The translations under genes were made by a program, and so were the position numbers. From contig VWPU01012239.1 of NCBI GenBank assembly GCA_013398955.1, positions 1 to 64,000 of the forward strand: a stretch of DNA of 64,000 nucleotides, in the 5' to 3' direction. The notes below the pieces were generated by a model. It was not told the DNA's origin, ran no database searches, and was given only the letters and a program-made list of their open reading frames with translations. The stretch comes from Callaeas wilsoni. Its lineage: Eukaryota > Chordata > Aves > Passeriformes > Callaeidae. Shown one piece after another: positions 51,100 to 62,000 of this stretch (positions within the stretch are counted from its first letter, which is position 1; every line of letters starts with the position of its first letter).

Positions 51100-54000
51100 C
51101 TAGAAAGTGCCAAAAAAAGGAAGAAAAAAACGAGGTAAAAAGGAATTAATTTAACTGCTACAGACCTAGATTTTAGTTTACTGGCCACATAAGAGATTTA
51201 GGGATTAGATTTGCTTATATGCAAGGCATGTTTCTGTGGGAGCAGTGTTTTCAGTGAAGAGCATAAACCGGACACCCGGCAGAAGAGTTAATTATCTGAG
51301 TGCTAATGTTCTCAGACAAATATGTAATGCATCGTAAGTACTGGCAATGAAGTGCTGGCTGGCAGCGTAAAATCAAATTACCCCTACAAGTTTTATTGTG
51401 AAAATGATTGCTACAATGCAAAGATGCAAGTTACAGACACCCAAGAGCAGGGGTCCTGTGAAGCTGTGCTGCATTGCTCACTAACAGCTTTCAGTTGCAG
51501 AAATGATATCTTTGTGGCTGTGGGCTGCAGTTTGTGGGGTTAAATTGGTAACTTCATTAGGTTCTCTGACCTGCTGAACTCAACAGTTCACTATACCTCG
51601 CTATAAACCAACAAAAAGTCATTTTGAAAAAGTTAAAATGTAAAGGGGTGGCATTTTGGTTTTCAGTCAGGAAACTCTTTGTCCACACCAGTTTATAGTT
51701 CATAAGTCAGAACTTTGGTGATTTTGCTGATCTGGATATGCTGCCTTTGATTGTGTCAATGATTTAACCTCTGTAATTCAGTATAAAATTAACCCCTGAA
51801 GTAAACTGTACGCATTTCAAGCTGCTAGGATTTAGTCAATAAATAGCTGCACACCACTTCGCTATCTGCTCGTTTCCCCACCGAGTGAAATTGGAGGATT
51901 TCTTTCTTGTGTGCTTAGTGGGCATTAGGTCAGATATTAATTTTACTGTGAGTGGGAATGCTCTGTTACAACTGATGAAAGTAAAATGGTGGATTATACT
52001 TATGGCTAGCAACTGGGCAAAAATTGCCTACTAAATGCAAGGAACATGGTTCATAGATGGGAAAATGTGCATTTGTTTGCCTAATGGTGTACTATGGGTG
52101 TGTGCATGTGTTCAAGGGATGTGTTCTGAAAGATTAGTACCTGTCTTAGAAATGAAAATCCTTGAATAGTAATAACTAAAAGCACTTGAGGCTCAACAGC
52201 ACAACTGGGTACTCTGAAGTGTTTTCCAGGAATTGTCTTTCCAGCCTTTTGTAAAGCCTTCATCTTTTACAAATCAATCTCCTGAATTATTTATTATCTG
52301 TTGTATGTAAATGGTTTGAGAATACTGAACAAGGAAGCATTTCTCTTAACTTATCCTAATGAGGCAGGTAAGGTGTGCAATTTGGAACTAGACTTCATAA
52401 TGCATGACAGTGCCTAAAATTTGATTTAAATAAAAAAAAGAAATTCTGATCTAGCTCAGTTACTACCTGGCCCTAGAGTTGCCTCAGTTTCATGAATATT
52501 TTTTTAGTAATGAAATTCCTGAGCTGCTTGAAAGGCACTATAAACACCTAGAAAGCTCCAAATCAGAGCAGTCTCTTGCCCAGGACATATCCAAACATGA
52601 TCAGAAGCAGACAGTGGAATTCCTCCATCTGTCTCCTCAGAGAAGCCTACTTTGGCTGATGATTGTGGCATGTGCAGAGGGAATGCTGGGCTCTCTGCTG
52701 TCTGTGCACTGGGGAAGACAATAAAGTTCCTGATCGGGGTAGGAGAGATGGCTGTATGAATATTTTCTAATTGGTCTCAGGCACTGTAAGCTGCACCAAA
52801 GTGGTGATAGTGAGGAGGGCAGTAACCTCTCCTAGGAGGCAGCTAGATCCAGAAAAAATGTCTGTGTATGGTCTAATTTGTTAGGCAAAATAAGAGTATG
52901 CAGGGATGGATAGTGTGTTGGTATTAGCATTAGGGAAACTTGAGTTGTGGTTACTACTTGGGGATTTTATGCAACGACCCATTTCAATGTTGGTGGTATT
53001 TTTTTTTCATTTCAGGTAGGTTTTGTTGAGATGGAAGATGACATTCTGGTGTTGCAACAGCATTCTGTTGGATCATAATCAGACAGAGATATTTAACTTT
53101 GGTTTCAGTCCTGAGGAAATGTTTCCTGGATTTCAGGTGCCTTCCTGTCATCATCTTTTCTCTTTTTCCTAGTACTACAGAGTTTCTCATTGAGTATGCT
53201 GAAGTGCTCCCTCTTCAGTGTGGTGGTTCTTCTGAGACCCTTGTTTGTCCCTATACACATTCTCAGGAGATTTGCTTTCCTCCTAGAACAGCAGCTAATT
53301 AGGTTAATAGTGTTGCTAAAGAAATGTTTGTGGAATCACAGACTTGGGCCCAAGCAGAACAACCAGTTTCTGTTACACCCAGAAACACCTAGGTCTTGAA
53401 CCCAAGAAAATAAGGGAAAGAGAAACAGTACAGGTTTTTCATCCTCTAATTTTCTTTAAATTCCAAGCAAACTATCTACAACCCTCTGTGAAAATTAAAT
53501 TCACTATTTTATATTAAGTTTTGATTATGACTGTGCTACTCAGTCCGGAAATGATGTTTCCTCATCCAAGTGGGATCTGAGAAATGAGACTATTGAGAGC
53601 AGCTTTCAGGAAGCGATCACTGTTGCTCTTAGAGATATCCCAGGTATTGTGTCCCCAGTTTGGAGAAATTTCCTTGTATGTCTTGATTCCAAAGAGTTTT
53701 CCTGGAAATGAACCAACAACAGAATTTCTCGTGAGATTTCTCTTATATCCTGGCAAGCTTCTTTCCTGGAGTGTGTTTACAGGCCCCACAGGAAGAAGCC
53801 TTAGGAAAATCTCAGGAAAAATAGATATGTAAACTCTGAGATGAATTCTGGGGAAGACGTGGGTTGAGGTTAGTTTTTTTAATCCAATTCAGTCATTCAT
53901 AGACTTATAGTTCTGCACAGAAAAGGGCCAAATAGGACCTGGTTATCTGAAGCTGCAGAGTGTATTCTGTGTGGGTTCAATGGACTTTAGATCTGTTTTA

Positions 54001-56770
54001 GTCTACAGTATCACAGCTTAGCTGATAAGCTTTTTGCAAATTCTAAATGGTTTGCCTGTACCAGCTGTACTCCTCATCTTGGGCTTTGCAAAGACATTTG
54101 AAATTTTCCATGTGCTGCAAATCTGGTAAAAAATAGTTTCTAATGTTTCTGATTTGAGTGGGAGACAGGAACTGAATGATAGTCTAAAACACAATACATA
54201 ATTTTCATCAGTGAAAAGTAGTGAGTTGTTCAGTTCTAGTGGATCGTTAATAAGAGACTTAAGGAAGTAAGGTATATAGATTGCTAGAATGGATGACTAA
54301 ATAAATATTCATAGCAGTATAATGTGAAACACATGCATGATTCTGTGCCCACAGACATGCAAAGCACAAATTTCCTTTTGTTCTGAATCAAAATGTTTTG
54401 AAGGAATCAAAACTATAGGAAGTAAGCTATAACATTTAGGAAAGACAGGGCAGGCAGGGAAATGAGCTGCAGAAAGGTGGTCTTAAGGTGAGAAGCTATT
54501 TGAAAAAAGTAGAGTTGGGGAGGAGACAGCAAAAAATGTAACATCAATGATGCTATTTTTGCTTTAGTTTCTGTGGTAGATACCCTAAGCACAACAGTAC
54601 AGAGATGAGATTCGGCAATTAGCATTCAGCCCATTGACGAGGAGGCGAGCACTGACTGTGGGGTCAGCCCAACAGAGGCCAAAGCCATACTGGTCAGGTA
54701 GGGAAAAGCACCCAGGCTGGAAACACCTGTAAATCTAAAAGAAAAGGTGGCATGTGAGAGCTCAGAGAAGTTACTGTGATGGTGCTCAGTCCCATTAACT
54801 GGTATTTATTTGCATGTGGCTCAGCCATATGAGGAAAACACTGAGAAACTGCAGAGTGACTGCAGGGGTACTGCAGATCCTGTGATCATGTACAGTGCAG
54901 GAACTATAGAAATCCAGCATGGATACTAAATGATGGATGTGGTTTAGTAGCACTTGGGAGCTGCAGAACGTCGTGCTGAGAGGAGCAATGTGATTATCTG
55001 ATGATAATCTCAGCCTATGAAACCAGCTGCTGCAGAACGCCTAGGAAAGGGGTAAGGGAATAAGGGCTTACCTGAAATGATTGAATCTTGGTGAGGCTGA
55101 TTCTTATAAACAATGTAGAGTTAGGAGGGTAAAATATTCACGAAAAGGACCTTATGGAGTGGTGTTCTCACGACTTGGGAGCATTTACAATACCTTGGCA
55201 ATGCAGTTCAGAGGCGAGGTGTGATGGATTGTAACACAGGAATGGCTGTTTCTACATGGAAACAAAAAGCAACGTGGAGAAATGTTCATGTCTAAGGTGT
55301 GTGCTGCAGTTAAGCTGTATATCTTCAGGCAGTAATGCCATGTCTGCTTCACTGTTGTTGAATATCAGGCTCCCAGTTTGCATGGGGAATTATTTCCTGA
55401 AACTTCCTCTTAGGTCATCTGCACCAAGGTTCAGGTATGACAAAGAAGAAAAATACTAGATCCTGATACTGATCTGGAACGAATTCCAGTAAAAATTGCA
55501 TGTCTTTCCATTGTTATACTTCTGGGTTTGGGTCAGACCCAAGTGTAAGGAAATTGAGGCCATGAAACAAAACTAGCATTATAATTTGACTCCCTTTTGT
55601 AGGTTACTACAAGTTGAAGAAAATTCAGTTCAGCTGAAGATGTTTCTAGTTTGACCCTGAAGGACACCTGTGAAAATGGTCTTCTTTTTTTTTTTTTCTC
55701 AAGTGAATGGAAGCCAACTCCTTAACTTTAGAATGTTTGAAACATGGAATAAAAACACATTGTGTGTAGCCCCATCAACAACTCTTGACGTTGCAGAGGT
55801 TTTCACTGATTTGTGCAGTCCACTGTTAGATACTCTGTACATGTGCCCAATGTTTACAGGGTGTTTGGTTGGTGGGATGTAGATATGGAATTGATTTGGG
55901 TTTGGTGGAAGAATCTTATCACCCTCTCTTGTATATCAAAGGGAGCACTACAAGGCCATAGACAAATCATTTTTAGCTGCTCCAGTTTCTTTTTTTTTTC
56001 TGGTCTTATTCCTAATGTATATTAAAATTATATCAGATCTGAGGAATGGAAATGGTGGAGTATGATTTGAATGTTAATAGAATTTTAGTTTTCTCTGCAC
56101 TTTTCTTGCATAAGTGTTCTTTGCAAGGATTGCAAATGAGGGAAGTGTGACCCTGCCATTTGTTGTGCATGTGTATTTTAGGACTTCTAACACATAACAA
56201 AACAAAAGAAGGTAGCTTTACTTTAGGTGTGAACATGAAATGTATTTACTAAATATTCTGAAGAGACAAGTTTAAACAGGAGAAAAAGGTGTAAGGACAC
56301 CAGAGAGGTTCTGATCAAGAAAGATAGGCTTAAGCAGAGATTTACCCTTGTAGTCAGAGAACAGTGAGAAAGCAGTCTTGATTTTTCTTACCATCACAAT
56401 ATGTCAAGGGCAGTGAGCACATTTTGCCTCTTGATTTTTACAGGCAATGCTGACACGAGCAGAATATTATTAGAGAGAACTGGAATATTATTAGCCTATA
56501 TAGATATACTTTTTTCCCCAAACCTTATGTTTGATTTCTGTTTGGAAATCTAGGGCAGAATGCTATGGGTTTATTAGGAGCACAAGCTTATTGGGAGCCA
56601 CAACGTAGTGGACAGATCCAGCTTCTCAGAGGTTTTGTACACTAGAGGCAGAGACAATCCTTCACAAGTGAGGAAAGATGATGCAAAGCTGTCAGCTGTA
56701 CATAAAAATTACCCCCAAATTGTGGAGAGCAGATGGCTGTTAATGGCAAGTGTTTTTAACATAGCTTTAT
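51100..56770. other. Non-coding stretch, no supported gene
   Basis: If the 51.0-kb exon is real, the left part is its upstream intron. A patch near 52.45-52.50 kb (ending gcctcagtttcatga) faintly resembles a MIR core but is too short to call. A frame after the acceptor ending in atttcag at 53015 closes after 21 codons. The short inverted repeat gattatc/gataatc lies at 54992-55009. Confidence 0.5.
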
Positions 56771-56787
56771 TGTCCCATATTGGGACA
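56771..56787. repeat. Short hairpin next to poly-T
   Basis: tgtccca and tgggaca are exact reverse complements around the loop tat. The hairpin lies about 20 bp left of the T33 run. Confidence 0.5.
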
Positions 56788-56807
56788 TTAACTTGTCTCT
56801 CTGTTTT

Positions 56808-56808
<1 letters not shown>

Positions 56809-56841
<33 letters not shown>
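56809..56841. repeat. T33 homopolymer
   Basis: Thirty-three consecutive T on the plus strand, equivalent to poly(A) on the minus strand. I see no recognisable processed-pseudogene or SINE body attached on either side. It is the longest homopolymer in the window and is likely to be unstable or imprecisely sequenced. Confidence 0.85.
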
Positions 56842-56845
<4 letters not shown>

Positions 56846-57540
56846 TCACTTTGTTAAAATGACACCTTGGCATGACTTGTATTTTCCTGTTTGGTTTCCA
56901 TGTCATGGTTGCCCAATTTTCTGCAGTCAATGTGCTCAACAAGCTATTAGAGTATATTTCTGTTTCATACATTCTCAGTGATTAGTAAGAAGACCCTATT
57001 TTTTTAAGGAATACAGTTAGTGCTTTTTTTTTATTGCACTGATTCTTACTGCAAAATAAGAGTAAATCTTCTTGTTTACATGTGCTAAGCTGATATTTAC
57101 AGGCCTAAATACACAACATTGAACTTGCTTGGACTAGCAAATGTGATAACAGAAGAAACAGAAAGAAAAATGCATATGGAACACCCTTAGCTTTTCTGTT
57201 TTCTTAACTGCAGGTTGAAAGCTAGCTTTTGGGTGATTAAACTTTTCATTTGGTTATTAAGTGATAGACATCTTGCCTGAACCCAAGCATGCTGCAACAA
57301 GCACAGGAAGAGTGTTTATTTAAAGCAGACACAAAAGATTGCACAAAGAGACCCTTAAACAAAACACAAATGTCAGCAAAACTAAACAAAGTAATCATGC
57401 ACAATTTAAGACTGATAGAGGCAGGCAGTAAATTGGCGACAGTTCCTGACTAATCCTTTAGAAAAGAGTCACCCTGGTGAGTTGGGAAATCTGTTTGTTT
57501 GTTGCAGTTTCTTATCTTTTCCCTACAGGAAATGTAGGAA
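56842..57540. other. Non-coding stretch, no supported gene
   Basis: AT-rich DNA leading into the CpG island. No exon or repeat is recognised. Confidence 0.5.
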
Positions 57541-57550
57541 ACTTCCACAT

Positions 57551-57850
57551 TAAAGGCAGTGCGTTCACCAGGGTCGGTCTGAAATCGGGAGGCTGACAGG
57601 CGGGCAGCGGCGGCAGCCCAGCAGCAGCGGGCTCGAGCGTGCGTTCCTGGAGATGCCGGACTGCAGAGCTGCAGCCCGGCTGGAGCGCCGGAGCCGTGCC
57701 GTGAGGCTGCCTTTGCCTGCTTCCCTGCTGGGCTGCGCTGCCGCTGCCCGGGCTGGCTCAGGCGTTTCAGGCTGTGCTGCAGGCTGCCCGTCAGGCAGGG
57801 CTGCAGGGCCGCTGCGAGGTGGGGTGATGGCCGAGACACTCAGCTCGTGC
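57551..57850. promoter_or_regulatory. CpG island, putative promoter
   Basis: About twenty-eight CpG dinucleotides fall in roughly 300 bp, with high GC and abrupt AT-rich flanks. This is the best complete CpG island in the window. Such islands usually coincide with transcription starts. On the minus strand, a CCTG|GTGAAC string near 57.57 kb could serve as a first-exon donor, and the candidate minus-strand exon at 50982-51099 would lie about 6.5 kb downstream. On the plus strand an ATG at about 57827 opens a short 27-codon frame with a weak context. Long open frames on both strands (57450-57839 minus, 57653-57907 plus) are probably produced by the GC content. Direction cannot be fixed from sequence alone. 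Confidence 0.5.
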
Positions 57851-58550
57851 CCAAGCTTTGTGCTGCCGTGCTTGGGCTGCAGAGATCTTTGTTCTGGGCT
57901 GTCGTGAGCAGGGACCTTGCGGAGTCACTGCAAGAGTGGGAACCAGAGCTTAGCCAGGACTCTGCCCTTCCCTTACTGTACAGTAAAACCACTCAACCTT
58001 TCTGTGACCTGGGCTTTGTCCTAGGTGAAGGGGCGGTGACATTCGTTATGAGACCTGTGGATCAGAAACATTATGCAAATATCCAGGGTTTTTTTTTCAG
58101 GGGTGGGGGAGTTGGACCTGGGAAAAGCCACAGAGCTGGTGATTACTCTGTAATCAATTCTTCTCTGTTCTGAACAAAACGGTAGTCAGCTTCTTGAATA
58201 TTATCCAGCTTCCCTCTTCCTGCCAGTCTCGGCGTCTATTCTTCTCTCCAGAGCCCTTGGCACAGCATTTAACCACCACATCAGAGTTTCACCAGTTGCA
58301 ACATGCAGCTCCTCTTGAGCTGGAGTGAGAGAGGCTCCAAGGATGTGGCAGGGAGGGAGAGAGTAGTCACTGCAGAGGACAGAAAACTAGTAATAAAACA
58401 ATACACAAAACATCTTCAATTTTTTGTTTTTAATAAGGAAATGGAAGAAAATGGGTGGAAGGAGGTGAAGGAATGTGAGGTTGAGATAGATAATTGTGGC
58501 AGTTGTTCCAAGAACTGGTGTAGAACAATTAATGAGAAATAGGAAAGAGG

Positions 58551-58586
58551 CTTCAAAGACTATTTTTGGTCAAATAGTCTTTGAAG
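58551..58586. repeat. Perfect inverted repeat, 15-bp arms, 6-nt loop
   Basis: The arms cttcaaagactattt (58551-58565) and aaatagtctttgaag (58572-58586) are exact reverse complements around the loop ttggtc. It is the longest perfect hairpin I found. It is shorter than a typical animal pre-miRNA stem, and pairing does not extend beyond the arms. It could be a small palindromic mutation (template-switch) product, a transposon fragment or a regulatory structure. Confidence 0.8.
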
Positions 58587-58930
58587 GGTCATCAGCACTA
58601 AGGAGCTGGGAATCAGAAAATTGATTGGAACATTAAAGACCACTGAGAAATCTGCTGTGCTGTCATCACATCAGCCTCATTTCTAGAAAAAGAGCTCATC
58701 TTGAGCTCATTCTGTCTGGAAAAAATAAGTCAGATGACTATCAAGACTTTTTCTTGTGTGTTAACCTAAGGCCTATCTTCTTCTGTGTTTTCATTGCCAA
58801 ATTGCAGTTCCAGAAGACAGCTGACGTGGAAGAATAGCAGCTATGTTGCATCGTACTGACACTGAATTTCATAAAGCAAGATGAAGGCAATAATCGGTGT
58901 GTTTTCTTGTTCTGCTCTAGAAATAATTGT

Positions 58931-59060
58931 ACAGCTGTCAAATTCTCAGCCAGGAAAACAGATCCAGGACACTGCAGCAGTGAGCATGTATTGGCCAGTA
59001 CAACAGCTGTCAAATTCTCAGAAAACAAACCCACACAGTGCAGCAGTAGATCTCAGTAGA
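58931..59060. repeat. Diverged 72-bp tandem duplication
   Basis: acagctgtcaaattctcag occurs exactly at 58931-58949 and again at 59003-59021, a 72-bp period. The following parts also correspond: the gaaaaca block, and actgcagcagt in copy 1 against agtgcagcagt in copy 2. The second copy is shorter, with small deletions. It is a local segmental duplication of non-coding sequence. Confidence 0.75.
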
Positions 59061-62000
59061 CTAAGATAACTCAATTTCCATGTGCACCTTTGTATTTTGT
59101 GCTGCCTTCAAAACATCTGCTCCTGTTTCATCGATCAGTAAAAGTGGCTGATTAGTGTTTTTCATGTATAGGCATGAAGTTGTTCCGTGTAACCTGCTTA
59201 ACAACAGGAAAGTGTCTGTAATGGCACCAATGACCCATATAATCTAACTTTCAATGGACCGTTCTCGTACTCTTTTAATATTGGCATTTTTAATTAAATG
59301 TCTTCTTTTTACAAGTCAGTGACTAAATTGCAATTGTGAAGTAGGTACTGTTGTAACAAGTGCTGAAAACTGATGAAAACAAAGGGTTGGAAATAGTTGC
59401 ACACACAAATGCTTTGGTTCCAGAGCTTTAAATCAAATTAAATGGAGGATCAAATTTTTCAGTCACGAAATTCAGTGAAAAGCTCTGAGTGACCTGTGCT
59501 GCTGTACAGATTTTAGAATCATTAACAACTCTAATTCTTCTAACACAGTATCTTTGCTTTCCTTATGCAGTACCACAGCTAACAGCATTTTTCTTGACTT
59601 GACCTACAATGACTGGAGTTTTATTTCTTGTTTCTATAACATTGTAGCTACATGTTTTGTCTTACTCTTTGGAATACTTAGTCAATTTGAGTATTTGAAA
59701 ACTATGACTTTGAAGCAGTGAAGTGTTTACTTCCATTATGACTATGAACCTTATGTGCTTTACAAACTTTGTTTTGGTATAGCTCAGAATAAGGCGAGGT
59801 TTCTTTTTATGGCTAAGCTTGAAGGTTCCCCTTATATGTAGCAATAAAAGTATTCCAAGTTTCATACCACATGGGATTCTGTGGTTTGTAATGAGTAGCC
59901 AACTCAGTGTTTCACTAAGCTGCTTCCCAAGAAAATTTTGCATTTGACAAAAATTTTACTGAGCATTTTAAAATGAAAATAGCAACAAACTGTAAATTCT
60001 TTTCCACATAAAGAAGCTTGTGCATCAATGTGATATAATGCATTTAATTTTTTTGGAGGCTAGCAGTATCAAAGAGCCCTAGTTGCTGACTAGAGGCCTC
60101 AGTGCCAGGTGGTGTGCAAGCTCAAGTGAGGATGTGACGAGAGGCAGAGACAGGCTACAGGTGGGGAATGGAAGGACTTGGGAAAACTGTGTCAGGCTAT
60201 GCAGCAAGCAGGGATGGCAGCTTGTCAGCTGTTTAACTATGGTTAAAACTGCACATCTTTCAATATTAAGGCTATAAGGATGGGAGCTAGTTCTTAAATA
60301 TATAGGTAGTGTAATACCATTGTGTGCAATATATGGGTATTACTCATCTTTCAAATATGCTTAAATCAGGGACTGAAATATAAAGTAGAAGCAAAATTCA
60401 TTACCAGACTAGAAGACAAAAAATATAAAGATGGGAGGTTTCTGCAGATGTCGATTTCCAGTCATTTAGGTTGAAGTCTGAACCAACTTTTGCTGTACAT
60501 GGTAAAGTCACAATGCATGCAATTTAATGAACATCTGATTAGTGTGCTGTCAGGTCTTTACAGTACTTAGTATAGAGCCTATTCTGAGCTTCAAAACAAG
60601 GAACAACACTTGTAGGTGTATGGCAAGCTAGAAGTTTCTGTCAGATGGTGGCAAGAATGTGGCTTTTCAGGTCTTGCTGGAGACTTCAGCTAAATTCAGG
60701 CCACGGAGTATCTGAAACTATTGGGATCCTGTTATACCAGACCCAGTCAGACTCCCTGTTTTCTTTTGTGTCTCAATGGATTGAAAAAGATTTTTATCAA
60801 AATAAACGTCATGAAACTATCCAGCTGCTAATGAGAAATTTAAAAAGCAGAGGAAGCTACTATGCTGTGATCACTATCTTTACTATGTCTTTTACTGAGT
60901 CCACATCTGAAATTCTGAGAGTCAAATAAATTTTTTGTAACTCATTTCAGTGGATTTTAGCTCAGACTCTGCAATAGGTTTCAAACTCTCTCTGATTTTA
61001 TTAGGTTAGTCTTTCTGCCTATGAAGTAATTGAAAGAGGTTACTGAAGCTATAAAATACTAACTAATCTAACTTTTTGAACTATGAATATTTTAGCATAA
61101 CAAATTATGCTTTCCAGTTCAATTTAGAAGAAAGTTGGAAGCAGAAGTCAAATTTCAGGTAATAAGCATGAACAAGTTTCATAAAAAGAAATCAGTAATT
61201 CTTTCTATACATGGACTTGAGTAGATGGCAAAATATTTGTTGTGTGCAGTTTAGGAAAAGCAGAACAAGGTTTTCTGAAATTCTAAAATAAAATTATAAT
61301 AAAATTCTAAAAATGTAATTGTTCTATTTTAAAATTCTAAGCATTCTAAAAATGTGAGCAAAATTAATTATTACTGCAGTAGGTATTGCATGTTGGATCA
61401 CTTGAGACAAAAGTGATACTGGTTAGTGCAGCTCTTTTGTCAAAGGAAGAATTGCTCAACTCCTTTGAGTTGTAACACCTGAGTATGCTTGATCCAGCTT
61501 AATTATCTCTTTAGACAAATTAAAAGCTTTACAGCTGGTTTATGTAGCTTGGGCTTGTGATGTAAGTTTTGCAGTAACACCCTGTGATGTTACTTAATGC
61601 ATTAGATGGTTTTTATATGGAAAAATCAGGGCTTAGAAAATATTGCTTAGACCTTTTATAAGATTTTCATTCGAACAGAAGGATAATGTCCTTCCCCATT
61701 CGTTCTTAAACATTTCAGAGGGGAGTTTTCCTACCTGGTGTTGATTCAACATCTGTGTCATTTATTGAAAAGATGCAAAATCTAGTCAGTGACAGTACAA
61801 TAGTGAGACCAAGAAACCATCAATTTCATATTTAATAAGCAACATCTTATTTTGGGGAGAACTATTATATTGGTGAAATTTGTTTTATATACTTCACTCT
61901 GTTCCAAGAGTACTTTAAAAGAGCCCAGATCCTTACATAAGAGAATTTTCTGTGTGAACCTTTAAAGAGAGTATTTTCTATGTAAAATGCTCTTAAACTT

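Noticed and set aside
52479..52724. 81-codon plus-strand frame and faint MIR-like string gcctcagtttcatga
   Set aside because: There is no donor, the acceptor has a poor pyrimidine tract, and the MIR resemblance covers too few bases to support a call.
53016..53078. Possible terminal exon of 20 codons after a strong acceptor at 53015
   Set aside because: The frame closes after 20 codons, no poly(A) signal follows nearby, and the peptide is not recognised.
60645..60929. 94-codon plus-strand frame with a plausible-looking peptide
   Set aside because: No acceptor AG where needed, no donor and no known motif.
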